A DNA stretch of 64,000 nt from Hemileia vastatrix (lineage: Eukaryota > Basidiomycota > Pucciniomycetes > Pucciniales > Zaghouaniaceae), in NCBI GenBank assembly GCA_030280995.1, contig JASXTE010000012.1, positions 14,914,001-14,978,000 on the forward strand, read 5' to 3'. The notes under the pieces were generated by a model. That model was not told the DNA's origin and did no database searches. It saw only the letters and a program-made list of their open reading frames with translations. Positions 21,388-31,639 of this stretch are shown here, piece by piece (positions within the stretch are counted from its first letter, which is position 1; the number at the start of each line of letters is the position of its first letter). Position numbers and translations under genes: made by a program.

Positions 21388-22701
21388 TTAATAGGGTTGT
21401 GTGCCAAAATGGTGGAAGGTGATTGGCATAATGACAGAGAATATGCCAGTTGAATGAATATTTTGTGATTCAAGGGATGGGAGAGCAGGAACTGGTTCAG
21501 GATCCACTTCTTCATAAAGATCATTCCACTCATCCTTTAAATCAGCTTGGATATTGTGGAGTATAGCGCAAGTCATGATCCAATGATTCACACTTTTGAT
21601 CTCCAATTTTTTTTGAAATTGGATTCTGAGCTCCTGAAGACTAGAAAATCGTCCCTTTAAAATACCTATAGCATGTTCAATCTGTACTCTTGATTGGGCA
21701 AGGTGATAATTAAAGGGAGTTTTGGGGTCACTTTCTAAACTTGCACAACAGAAAGCAGGTATAAGGTACTTTCCACTTGCATATGATGAGTCTGCAAGGA
21801 GGTACTGAGATTTGTCAAAGTATGAGTCAGGGGTTTGAAAAATACTCATTCTTTGGAAGACGGAAGAGTCATGACATGAGCCAGGGAAGCCACTCTGAAA
21901 AGCAATAAATTTTTTATTGACATTGCATACAAGTTGAGCGACAATAGAGTATCTAGAAAGAAGATAAAAAGTTAGTTTATGAAGGATGAGAAATTGGAGA
22001 AGATTTTGAAGAAACCTTTTTTTGCCATCAAAATAATGGTTTCCATCATGAGCAGGCTTTTGACTCAAAGGTATAGTTGTGCCATCAACAAATCTTACAC
22101 AGCCAGGGAAACCTTAAGCTTGCATTACTTGAGAGGATTAAATTCATTGTTCTGGAGTTGGCCAAGCAAGTGCTTGAGGCTTGAGGGAAAGGATAGAAAT
22201 CATACAGCACTTGGTGTATAATATCAGGGTACTGTATCCTATGTTAAAGAGATTATCCAAACGTCTTACAGCAGCACCGTTTCCATTTGAGCCAAAGCAA
22301 CATAGTGCAACAACAAGTTGGATGGCAGGATTATGCTGTTTGTTATGGGAATTTTTATGAAAGATAGGATGATTGGAGATGAGTTGATAAATTTTGAAGA
22401 AAGAATTGGGAGAAGTTCTAAAAAGTTGGGTGAAGTTTAAATGAGGAATGTTGAGAATGGACTCCAGATCATATCGGGGATCATGATAAATATTTGGCCC
22501 CCTGGTGATGATGTAACACTTTTTGGAAAGAAAACACATATAAGCTAAAGCATCTTCCAAATAAGAGTCAGATTTATAGTAAAGAACTAAAAGTAAAGTA
22601 ATAGCCTTCATTGTTGAGTGAAGTAGCTTCCTAGTAGAGAGGTGTTTCATTGTTGCCGGTGGAAGGGTTATGTGATTAGGGAAGTGGGAATTCACCGCCA
22701 A
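21388..22701 (-). pseudogene. Harbinger DDE transposase, element B, broken
   Basis: Exon 1 (22701-22016) starts MAVNSHFPNHITLPPATMKH; the intron is 21953-22015; exon 2 runs to the stop at 21388. Catalytic signatures: FVDGTTIPLSQKPAHDGNHY (Asp 1), YLLADSSYASGKY (Asp 2), RVQIEHAIGILKGRF (Glu). Exon 2 is fully open. Exon 1 has three stops in a short stretch just before the first Asp (22075-22150: TGA and TAA after ...PTPEQ, and TAA before GFPGCV). Apart from these it is the best-preserved transposase here. Confidence 0.82.
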
Positions 22702-23033
22702 ATGTGCAGTTGGGGTGTGTAGATAGAAAAAAAACTTAAGTGTTTGCCACCAAAATTAAGTTGCATAGAGTGAGGAAAGACTTAAGGATGGCATCAACAA
22801 TTATGAGTCATGTGACTTTCTTGCAAATCCATCATGGATGAGATGAGTTTGGGATCAGTAATTATGAATGAAAATTGGGGTATAATAGGCGGGATAATGC
22901 ATTATTGTGGATTCCTTATCCACTAGCCCTGGGGCTAGTGGATAAGAATCTTCTGCAATTAATAATGTCTGATCCCGGAAAAAACAATTCCTGATCCCTA
23001 ATTGTGGATCCCTGAACATTGATACCCCCTAAT

Positions 23034-23232
23034 AGGGGGTATCAAAGTTAGAAATCCTCCATTTCAAAATACCTCTTTTTTCCACCAAATCAAACATGAT
23101 TATTTTTAAGGCATGCCATCTTGTGCCCACAAAACATCTTTTTACTGAGAATTAATGTCATGCTTGTGACTTTCTTTTTGTGCTGTGAAATACCTTTTAA
23201 ATAATTTCAAATCTCTAACTTTCATACCCCCT
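23034..23232 (+). mobile_element. 200-bp MITE, copy 1
   Basis: Begins AGGGGGTATCAAAGTTAGAA and ends TCTAACTTTCATACCCCCT, sharing the first ten bases with the Harbinger ends but differing beyond. Right flank is ATT; the left flank is AAT, shared with element B's right duplication, so its own left flank may have been lost or altered. Family X LTR sequence resumes immediately to its right. No coding capacity. Confidence 0.75.
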
Positions 23233-23440
23233 ATTATCTTTATATAAGCTATAACTATATTATATTTCTCTATTTTCCACCACTAGCATGCATAAAAATC
23301 CAAGTATTGTGAGTTTATATTGAGAATAACTTTTTTATTAGTCTTCCCATGAGGTTTAATCACTAAATAATTTATCAATAATTAGTAGGAGCATTAATAT
23401 TTACTATAAAATCATACTTAGATACCAGCACACACTGAAA
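23233..23440 (-). mobile_element. Family X LTR (second copy), other end
   Basis: Reverse complement of the first 205 bp or so of the solo LTR at 1220, including CCACCACTAGCATGCAT, AATACTTGG-type and AGGTTTAATCACTAAAT stretches. The last 28 bases align without gaps to the LTR edge. It ends at 23440, followed by GATTA, which matches GATTC at 9484-9488 as the target duplication. Confidence 0.68.
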
Positions 23441-23637
23441 GATTATTTTTGACAGCTGCATCCAGTTTTTCAGGGCTGGGCTGATTTTCGCCCATTTCCT
23501 CCCATTTTCCCACCCAAATAATCTCCTCCATCCTTCTTCATCTAAGTCTCAGATACCTGGAATTGGTATACAACAGATAAGTCTTCCCTATCATCTTCAA
23601 TGCCTACTCTCATTTTTTCTGAGTCAACATTTTTATT
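23441..23637 (+). repeat. Dispersed repeat R, right fragment
   Basis: Continues the R fragment at 9412-9488 when compared with the intact copy at 32690-32990 (inverse). Shared stretches include TCATCTTCAATGCCTACTCT, AGTCTTCCCTATCATCTTCA and TTCCCACCCAAAT. No open frame; family unknown. Confidence 0.65.
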
Positions 23638-23837
23638 AGGGGGTATCAAAGTTAGAAATTATTAATTATTAAAAATGTATTTCACAACACAAAAAGAAAG
23701 CCACAAACTTGAAATTATTGCTCAGTAAAAAGGTGGTTTTGGGGCACAATATTCCATATATTAAAAAATAAACATAGTTGAATTGGTGGAAAAAAGAGGT
23801 ATTTCAAAATGGAAGATTTGTAACTTTGATACCCCCT
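23638..23837 (-). mobile_element. 200-bp MITE, copy 2 (inverted relative to copy 1)
   Basis: Ends AGGGGGTATCAAAGTTAGAA and TTGTAACTTTGATACCCCCT, with ATT on both sides (23635-23637 and 23838-23840). Internal sequence is the reverse complement of copy 1 (for example ATTTCACAACACAAAAAGAA against CTTTTTGTGCTGTGAAAT). Non-coding. Confidence 0.82.
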
Positions 23838-23899
23838 ATTAAGTAGATATGTTTGATCTTCATAATGTGTTTAATTTCCCGCTTCCACCTTGCAACCAA

Positions 23900-24905
23900 C
23901 TTTTGTTGATGTACTGGTTGATAATTTTTTAATTCACCTCAACAAAGTCAAAGGCAAGAATATTTTCTAAATTCTTCTAAAAATCTACCTCATTCTTCAG
24001 TCATTGGTAACAATCAACTTGGCTCTCTTTCACGAAATTCAACTCAACATCAAGAGTTTTTTCAACCAGATTTTGGAGTTAATTCAGAACTTAGAGCTCC
24101 CTCAGTTCTTACCTCAACTTCTGAAAATTCAAGCTTTGTTTCAACTCCACACTCCTTCAAGCCACTTCATTCATTGGTGAAGATTCACCTTTAATATATA
24201 CTATGGGTTGAATTTTTTACAAACCAAGCTCAAGGCAGCTCACAAAAGAAAAAAAACAGAAGGTCTTACACTAATGCAAACTGCAAAAATCACTTCACCC
24301 AAATCAAAATTTAATTTTGATTGGGAGATCTTACATTTTAATCTCATAGACTTCAAGGAAAAAGCTACTACAACTATTTATAAAACTGAGAAAGAAAAAT
24401 TGGCAAACTTGAATAGGAAACATTTAAATTATGGCAACATTGTTTGGAATGTAAAAATTCTACATGGTTGTGACTTTTCAGCTTCACAAAAAGCAGATTT
24501 GGACTATCAAGAAAATTTTGAAAAATTTCTTGAAGTTGCCAATGGAATGAGTGAAGGTAGAAAGATTGTGCGTTGCATAACACATGCTGATCCCAAAGTT
24601 GAGGCAAATGTAAGTTTCTTGATTTCTCTCTTTAATTTATGTTTGTATTGAGCATTTGTTTTTTTATTAGACATCAAGTATGCTAGATCAGCTGAAAATT
24701 GAGGTGTAGCACCTGAAGAAACATCAAGTGGGGTAATCTCAGCTGTCCAACATTTCCACTTGGTCAACACTATACTTTTATCAAATAAAGCTAGCCCATA
24801 TCTTTGCCTCTCAAAAAAAGTAATTGTTTTTGTCAATAACACCAATCTAAATCAGTATTTCCACCTAGACTATGATCTTGCTGATAAATGGGCCTGTGCA
24901 ATCAT
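23900..24905 (+). pseudogene. Unrecognised gene remnant with an intron
   Basis: An open frame at 24208-24651 has coding character (EKLANLNRKHLNYGNIVWNV, LHGCDFSASQKADLDYQENF, RKIVRCITHADPKVEAN). It meets a GTAAGT donor at 24611 and a TTATTAG acceptor near 24670. The next piece (SSMLDQLKIE, then VNTILLSNKASPYLCLSKKV and YFHLDYDLADKWACAI) is interrupted by a stop and a frameshift. Upstream (23930-24190) is a Ser/Asn/Gln-rich stretch in the same direction, separated by stops. I do not recognise the family; the style is that of lineage-specific repeated fungal genes. It lies between MITE copy 2 and element C, which cuts it off at 24943. Confidence 0.5.
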
Positions 24906-25245
24906 ATTTTTTTCTTCTCTTATTTTCCTAATCAACATAATAAGGGGGTATCAATGCTGACGGATCTGCAATTAAATTTATTGTGGATAAAAATCATTAT
25001 ACCCCAATTATCATCTGCAACTATTTTTGCTAATAATTCTGTTATTGGACCTTTTATGTGTCAATGTTCACCTCTATCTGACATTTTTATCCTGAATTTT
25101 TCATAACCACATCTTGGACAACTTTCTGGATGTTCCAGCCTACCTAACTTTCTGTGAACTCCCATCCTGTCTATTCATTTCTGTTCAAAATCCCTCCCCA
25201 TCTCATCTGTTTTTTTCTTCTCCTTTCATCTTCAAATATCTCAAC

Positions 25246-26602
25246 ATTCCCAATCATCATAGATCCTCTCAAAGGCAGCCTTCCCCCACTTGTTCTTCAA
25301 ATCCCATTACTCCCTCTTTCCCCTTCACAGCTGAGAAATCAAAGACTGTTCAACTAAAAAAAGATGATCATCTCATACTTATTGACTGGCTAAAAATAAA
25401 AACTAATTATGATTATTGTTTTGGTACTGAGAATGGAAATAAGGTAGGAAGGCCCCCTGCATCAAAAGTCAATGGCTATCTTCTAACGGCCAATAAATTA
25501 TGAAATAAGAAAAAGGAAAAGATTAATCTTTTTCTTAAACAGATGTCTGAACTTTTCAAGCATTACCAAGCCAAATACAAGAAGACAAAGACTCTGTCAT
25601 TTTCTACTGGCTTTGGTATTACCATCATTGATATCAGTAAGGGAATAAAATCCAAAGATGATAAACTTGAATCTCTATGTCCATACTTATAAGAGATGGA
25701 TGCTATTTTTGGAGAGCGAGCTGATGTTAGTCCTTTCAACATGTTGGATGGTGAAGATTCTATCTCTGAAAATGTTGCTGAAAGAAATATTTTCCCATCC
25801 TCTTCCTCCACTCAAGCCTCCTCTGTTCTAAATACAACAAATCTAGATAGCTTTTCAATAGATCCTTATGGTGATATAAACCAACGTGATCCCACTCCAG
25901 CAAGTTTTTATTTCTTGTCTAGTTGTTTTATTTTTTTATTTTTAAAAAGGCAAATGAACAAACCCAGGATCCGCAAGAAAGTGAGTCTGAAGCTAGCATC
26001 AATGATGAAGAGGAAAATGTTACCTCAGAAAAAAGAAAAGACCATCAACTACTTTGAATTTCAACAGTCATAGAAAGCAAAACAGAGATAGTTTTTTGCA
26101 AACCCCTTTTTCTTCCATTCATTATTTTCTGGAGAAACGTGAATCTGGTAAGTGATAGCATACCTCTTAATAATTAAGCGAGCCTTTATTTTCTTTTTTT
26201 GATATTCCTTTTCACTCTAGGTAAAGTTGAAGTTGCAGCAGATACTCGAAACTTTAAAAAGAAACAATATGAGCTCTCTTTACAAAGGGATGATAGGGCA
26301 CAAGACCTGGAGGAGAAGAAATTCAAGCTTTCTTTACAGAGGGATGAGAGGGCACATGACTTGGAGGAGAAGAAATTTGAGCTTCTTTAAAGAGGGATGA
26401 GAGGGAATATGATTTGGAGGAGAAGAAATCTGAGATAAAGAAAGAGGAGGAGGATCATGAGTACAATTTCCCATTGGATCAAATGAAACTCAAGTATCAA
26501 CTTGAAGAAGGTTCAAAAAAGAAAAATTTCTTGAGAGATTGTTTTAAAGCTAATAAATCTATTGAGGAAATTGGATTCTTAATGAACATTTTTGATAACT
26601 AG
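25246..26602 (+). pseudogene. SANT/Myb-like protein of Harbinger C, broken
   Basis: The start codon position reads ATT (ACATTCCCAATCATCATAG) instead of ATG. The frame continues HHRSSQRQPSPTCSSNPITP, KKDDHLILIDWLKIKTNYDY and GRPPASKVNGYLL, with the Trp lost in A still present, until TGA near 25501. The linker frame 25696-25910 is open. The exon 3 coiled coil (from about 26222) has three near-identical units of K(K/Q)(Y/F)(E/K)LSLQRD(D/E)RA(Q/H)DLEE, more than in A or B, and ends NKSIEEIGFLMNIFDN after an internal stop. Confidence 0.7.
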
Positions 26603-26910
26603 TTTTTTTATTTCTTTACAAAGTTTTATTGAAAGAATGCATTAAAGCTAATAATCAATCCTTGGAACACACTCCTCACTGATATTTAAAAAATTTTATT
26701 GCAACATTTAAGATTATTTGTTTGTTTGGTTAAATTAATTTTGTTTTATTTATTTTTGGTGATAATTTCATATGCACTGACTTTTTAAAGGTCTTGATTC
26801 TAGATGATTTTTTTTAGCAAAAATTTGAAAAACTCATACATTTTTTCTTCTTTACATTCAAATCATTAAATTTACTCTTCTAAATACAGCTAAGTCAACA
26901 AAACTTCATG
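26603..26910. other. 3' flank of the SANT gene in element C
   Basis: AT-rich transposon sequence with no repeat units yet and no open frame of note. Confidence 0.35.
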
Positions 26911-26914
26911 TCTG

Positions 26915-27080
26915 TTTTAAAAATTTAGCAATACCCTCCCCTGCATTTTATTGAAGCAAGGGGTGGGTATCACCAAAATTTTTCCAAGTCATCAATTTCA
27001 CATGTCAGATTTGAGAATTTGGCAATACCCTCCCCTGTATTTTATTGAAGTAAGGGGTTAAAATCACCAAAATTTAATAT
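26915..27080. repeat. Tandem repeat, two units (element C)
   Basis: Two units of the 95-bp repeat (ATACCCTCCCCTGCATTTTA, TTGAAGCAAGGGGTGGGTAT) at the same convergent position as in A and B. Copy number is lower here. Confidence 0.75.
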
Positions 27081-27439
27081 AATTACATAAATTAATATAT
27101 AAAAAACTAATGTATATCAATACCCCTAGTCTTAAAGTAATGAAAATTCATCTTTCCAAAATGTGGACCAAGTCTAGAAAATAAGTTTGGGACTTTCCAA
27201 AGGTATAAGCAAGATGAACCCCATAAAACAATTTAATGTTATCATGATTACTGTTTATAAAATACAGGGTTGTTGGCACATTATTTTATTTTAAGAATTT
27301 GATATACAAGAGTTATTTATAAAAAATTTATGAAAAAATAAAAAATATTTGATGACTCTACTAATCCCCATATTTTTTGATCTACATAAAGTTTTTTTAC
27401 ATCTGTTAAACTTACCCTCTTTTTTTACTTGTTTATTTG

Positions 27440-28395
27440 GTGGATTAAGTTTTGACTGATTTGAAAAGAACAGCCCAAATGTGTGAACTCTTGAAAAGAC
27501 TCAAAGCCAGGTGGAGCTTTGGTCATTTGGTGATGATCCTGAGAAGAGTTCCAAATTGTTTCAATCACACCATTTCCCAACCAAAATCAATCATGCACCA
27601 ATGGTCTGGAAAATATAAGCCATGTCCTTTGATTTTAGCTGGAGATAGTATTGGTTGACCAGTTATCAGATTGATGTATGAGAAAATTCAAAAAGTAAGA
27701 TAAATGGCATGATTCCTATTGATGTGAATATTATTATGGAATCCTGAATGAGTAATAATAATGTTTGAAAATAAAAGATATTGATTGCTAACTTCTTCCC
27801 ATTTGGAGTCTCACCAATTTGGTATTCCAGCTTTGGAAGCAAGTTGATGATTCTTTTCAAAAGCTTTATTACAGAGTTTACTGAGGAAAATAACAATAAA
27901 AGTATTGAAAGAAGGTAAGGTGTCCCACAAGCAAAAATCATCATCTTTTTCAGCTTAAGATAAATTTTTAAGTAAAAAATAGATGCCTATGGAAATAAAA
28001 TTAGTGACATGATTTTAAGAAAAAAACATATATTATCAGACATACCAAGAGAATAGCTTTTATCAAATACTTGTCTCCAACCAAATCCAATCATAATACC
28101 ACCCAAAAAATTTGTATTCCTTATTGGTAAGTGAACCAAAGCCATTTGATATAGTGTTATTATGAGATTAGATAGTTGATTAAAGGTTTCATCTTTTGAA
28201 CTATTAAAAGAATGATTTTCATAAAAAAATTGAGGTTTAAAAGAATTCCTGAAAACTGCTTTAATTTCATCCTCTCCTGATTTGGTTAAATACATTAAAT
28301 CTTCTGGTAAATTTTTTGGATAAGAGTTTTTTTGATCCACTCTAGTTTTATAGTACTTGGTATTTGATATATGGCCAAATTAACAATTAAAATAA
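27440..28395 (-). pseudogene. Tet/JBP-like 2OG-Fe(II) oxygenase with N-terminal half, element C
   Basis: Two exons on the minus strand. Exon 1 (about 28395-28046) reads DQKNSYPKNLPEDLMYLTKS, FNSSKDETFNQLSNLIITLY and NFLGGIMIGFGWRQVFDKSY; this resembles the region before the catalytic core in the rust Tet-like family. Intron 27987-28045 (59 bp, GTATGT...CATAG) joins to exon 2, which begins IYFLLKNL and aligns with the start of the single exon seen in A, B and D. Exon 2 is damaged: stops, a frameshift after ...IDFGWEMV, and H-I-N replacing HxD (NNIHINRNHAIY). No confident start codon was seen. It shows what the complete gene looked like. Confidence 0.68.
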
Positions 28396-28439
28396 ATTTT
28401 CTTTTTTCATTTTCTTTTTTTCTGCTGACTTTGATCATC

Positions 28440-28800
28440 ATTATTTTTTTTTTGATATTTTGGATGATGAATGAAATGAAGTTGAACTTGAGAATGATGA
28501 TAAAGAAGATAAAGAGGATAATGAGGGGGGAGGGGAGGAAGCGGTGAAGGGGATAGGGGGATGAGGGGGGGGAAAGGTGTGAGGAGGCCTAAAGGTGGTA
28601 TAAGAGGCCTAAAGAGAGCAAAAAAAGAAGAACTAAAGGAGATAAAAGGGGGGTAAAGGTGGGGAAAAGGGAGAAATGAGGGGTGAGGAAGAGAATAAGG
28701 GGATAAAGGGGGATTGAGGCTGTCAAGAAGGGGGAAAAGGAGAAAAAAAGAGCAAGAAAAGAGAGAAAAGAGGGAGAGAAAAAAACAGAATTAGTCTAAC
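28440..28800 (+). repeat. Polypurine tract in element C
   Basis: About 350 bp of nearly uninterrupted A/G on the + strand (GATAATGAGGGGGGAGGGGA, AGGGGGATGAGGGGGGGGAA and similar). It lies upstream of the Tet-like gene. It could form triplex or R-loop structures; low-complexity expansion is the simple explanation. Confidence 0.8.
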
Positions 28801-29165
28801 CTTGAAAAAAAATAAGTGAAGCACTTACAAAAAAAAAGCAAAAAAAATAATTCATGATTAACAAATCAAAAATCAACAAAAATGAAAAAAATGACTTACC
28901 TGGTGAGATGAGTTAAAAAAAATGCAACCAAAATATTTGAGGGATGTTTGAGCAGATGAGGAGAAGGATATGAGTGAAGAATGAAAAAAAGAAACACTAA
29001 AAAAATATGTGATTTCATGTTGAGCTGGTGAAAGAAAAACAATGAGCCATCCAAAAAAGAGATATTCACCATAAATTCAAAAAAAAAGAATATGCAACAA
29101 ACAAAAATACCAAGACAAAGAATAAAGTATACAAAGTGGAAATTTTGAGCATATGGAAAAAAAAA

Positions 29166-30539
29166 TTAAAAGGGTTGTATGCCAAAATGGTGGAGGGTGA
29201 TTGGCATAATGACAGAGCATATGCCAGTTGAATGAATATTTTGTGATTCAAGGGATGGGAGAGCAGGCAGTGGTTCAGGATACTCTTCTTCATGCAAATC
29301 ATTCCACTCATCCTTTAAATCAGCTAGGATATTGTGGAGTATAAAGCAAGTCATGATCCAATGATTCACACTTTTGATCTCCAATTTTTTTTGAAATTGG
29401 ACTCTGAGCTCCTGAAGACTAGAAAATTGTCCCTTTAAAATCCCAATAGCATGCTCAATCTGTACTCTTTATTGGGCAAGGTGATAATTAAAGGTGGTTT
29501 TGGAGTCATTCTCTAAGTTGGCACCACAGAAAGCAGGTACAATATACTTTCCACTTGCATATGCTGAGTCTGCAAGGAGGTACTGAGATTTGTCAAAGTA
29601 TGAGTCAGGACTTTGAGAAATCCTCATTCTTTGGAAGATGTAAGAGTCATGACATGATCCACGGCAGCCACTATGAAAAGTAATAAAAATTTTATTGATA
29701 TCACAGACAAGTTGAATGGAAATAGAGTATCTACAAAGAAGATAAAAAGTTAGTTTATTATAGATGTGAAATTGGAGAACATTTTTAATAAACCTTTTTT
29801 TGCAATCAAAATAATGGTTCCCATCATGAGCAGGCTTTTGACTCAAAGGTATAGCTGTACCATCAACAAAACCTACACATCCAGGGAAACCTTCAGATTG
29901 CATTACTTGAGAGGATTCAAGTTGCTTTTCTGGAGTTGGCCAAGAAAGTGTTTGAGACTTGAGAGAAAGGATAGCAATAATGCAGCACTTGGTGTATAAT
30001 ATGACAGTACCATATCCTATGGTAAAGAGATTATCTAAACGTCTTACAGTAGCATCATTTACATTTGAACCAAAGTAATATAGCTCCACAGAAAGTTGAA
30101 AGGAAGGATCACACTGTTTGTTATGGGAAATATTATGGAAGATAGGATTATTGGAGATGAGTTGAGAAATTTTGAAAAAAGAATCAGGACAAGTTTAAAA
30201 TAGTTGAGTGAGCTTTAGTTGAGGAATGTTGAGAATGGAGTGGAGATCATATCTGGAATTGTGATAAAGATTTGGCCCCCTTGGGATGATGTAATGCTTT
30301 TTGGAAAGATAAGACATATAAGCTAAAGTGTCTTCTAAACCAGATTCAGAATCAGAGTCAGCAGCTAAAACTAAAGTGATATCATTCATAGCTGTGTGAA
30401 GTTTCTTCTTAGTAGAGAGGTGCTTCATTTTTTTTGGTAGAAGGTTTAGGTGATGAGTGGGAAGTGGAAAGTGGTAATTTGCCACCAAATGAGCAGGTGG
30501 GGTGTGTAGATAGAAAAAAATGTTATGTATTTGCCACAA
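29166..30539 (-). pseudogene. Harbinger DDE transposase, element C, broken
   Basis: Exon 1 begins near 30539 or at the inner MKHLSTKKKLHTAMNDITLV start and ends at 29794. The intron is 29731-29793 and exon 2 ends at 29166. Catalytic signatures: GFVDGTAIPLSQKPAHDGNH, YLLADSAYASGKYIV and VQIEHAIGILKG. Breaks: TTTAAAATAG gives a stop/frameshift near 30195, and a TAA lies after ...FNYHLAQ near 29469. Many amino-acid differences from A and B show an older split. Confidence 0.8.
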
Positions 30540-30885
30540 AAATTAAGTATCATAGAGTGAAGAGACACATAAGGATGAGAAAAAATGTTATGTGTTTGCC
30601 ACCAAAATTTAGTATCATAAAGTGAGGAAAGACTTAAGGATGGAATCAGCAAATATAAGTCATGTGACTTTCTTAAAATTCCATCATTGATGTGATGAGT
30701 TTGGGATTAAGAATTAAGAACAGAAATTGGGATATAAGAGGTAAGATAATGCATTATTGTGGATTCCTTATCCACTTGCCCCAGGGCGAGTGGATAAGAA
30801 TCTTCCACAATTGATAATTTCTGATCCTGGTAAAAAAAATTCCTGATCCCTAATTGTGGATCCCTGAACATTTACACCCCCTAAT

Positions 30886-31620
30886 TTACAAATTTTTTTG
30901 TTAAAGGAGGCAAATACATCTGAGTTGACATTGTTTTTCCCTCCAAAAACCCCTCCTTTTGCTTAAAAGGAATGTTACAAAATCAAAGACACTTCTGATT
31001 CACAAATACATTCTCTGAGTCTTTCAAAGAGCACAATTCCAAAAAGGCAACAATATTCTGGATCTAGAAACACTAGATGCTATTCATCTTAAAGATCAGA
31101 GAACTCCTCATAATCAGGTTCAATTGAAATAGTCAAAAAGCACAAGAAATGACAACTGATAAATAACTCAAGTAAGGTTCATAAATTCTGCCAACACAAC
31201 AGGGGTCCTGCACCAAGTTCTTCAGTCATTGGGTCTAATGATGATACAACTCTATCTCATTAATTGTATTTTAAAAAATTTAACAAAAAATAGGGCAATT
31301 TGTGATAGTATATAAAGTCTAGGCATGGAGACTTGAAACTTTTGTGAAATTTATCCTGTAGAGGAGTTGTTTGAAGCAGGAGCTCCCAGAGGTGCTGCCT
31401 GCATTTTGGTTTCATCAAAAAAAGATTCAAGGCTTATTTACGTTACATGAAAAAGAACATGATTTTTCTTAGATTATTGTATATGAAAATGTGATCTATT
31501 CTCATATTGACACATCTAAACTTAACTGAAATTAAAAATTTTTTAGCTCACATAACACATGAGTAGAACTCAGAGCAAATAATTTTGATTAAAAAAACAA
31601 AATAAAAATTCATTGCATGT
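30886..31620. other. AT-rich spacer, nothing recognised
   Basis: Between element C and the IS630-like remnant. No domain, repeat or RNA gene could be supported on either strand. Confidence 0.35.
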
Positions 31621-31639
31621 AGCCACTATATCTATACAA

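Larger units (their letters stand above)
16847..23030. mobile_element. PIF/Harbinger element B with Tet-like cargo
   Basis: A 6184-bp element with ends AGGGGGTATCAATATTCAGG and ...GAACATTGATACCCCCT, flanked by AAT (16844-16846 and 23031-23033). It has the same gene order as A: SANT-like (+), repeat array, Tet-like (-), DDE transposase (-). It is closely similar to A throughout. It sits only 72 bp after A, in the same orientation, and its right end touches a 199-bp MITE. All three genes are interrupted or altered. Confidence 0.9.
24943..30882. mobile_element. PIF/Harbinger element C with longer Tet-like cargo
   Basis: About 5940 bp, with ends AGGGGGTATCAATGCTGACG and ...CTGAACATTTACACCCCCT. 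AAT lies at 30883-30885; at left AAT is followed by one extra A. It is the most diverged of the three long copies. Order as in A and B: SANT-like (+), two repeat units, Tet-like (-), DDE (-). It differs in keeping an N-terminal exon of the Tet-like gene (28046-28395) and in having a long polypurine tract (28440-28800) where A and B have the duplicated leader. All genes carry stops or frameshifts. Confidence 0.88.
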
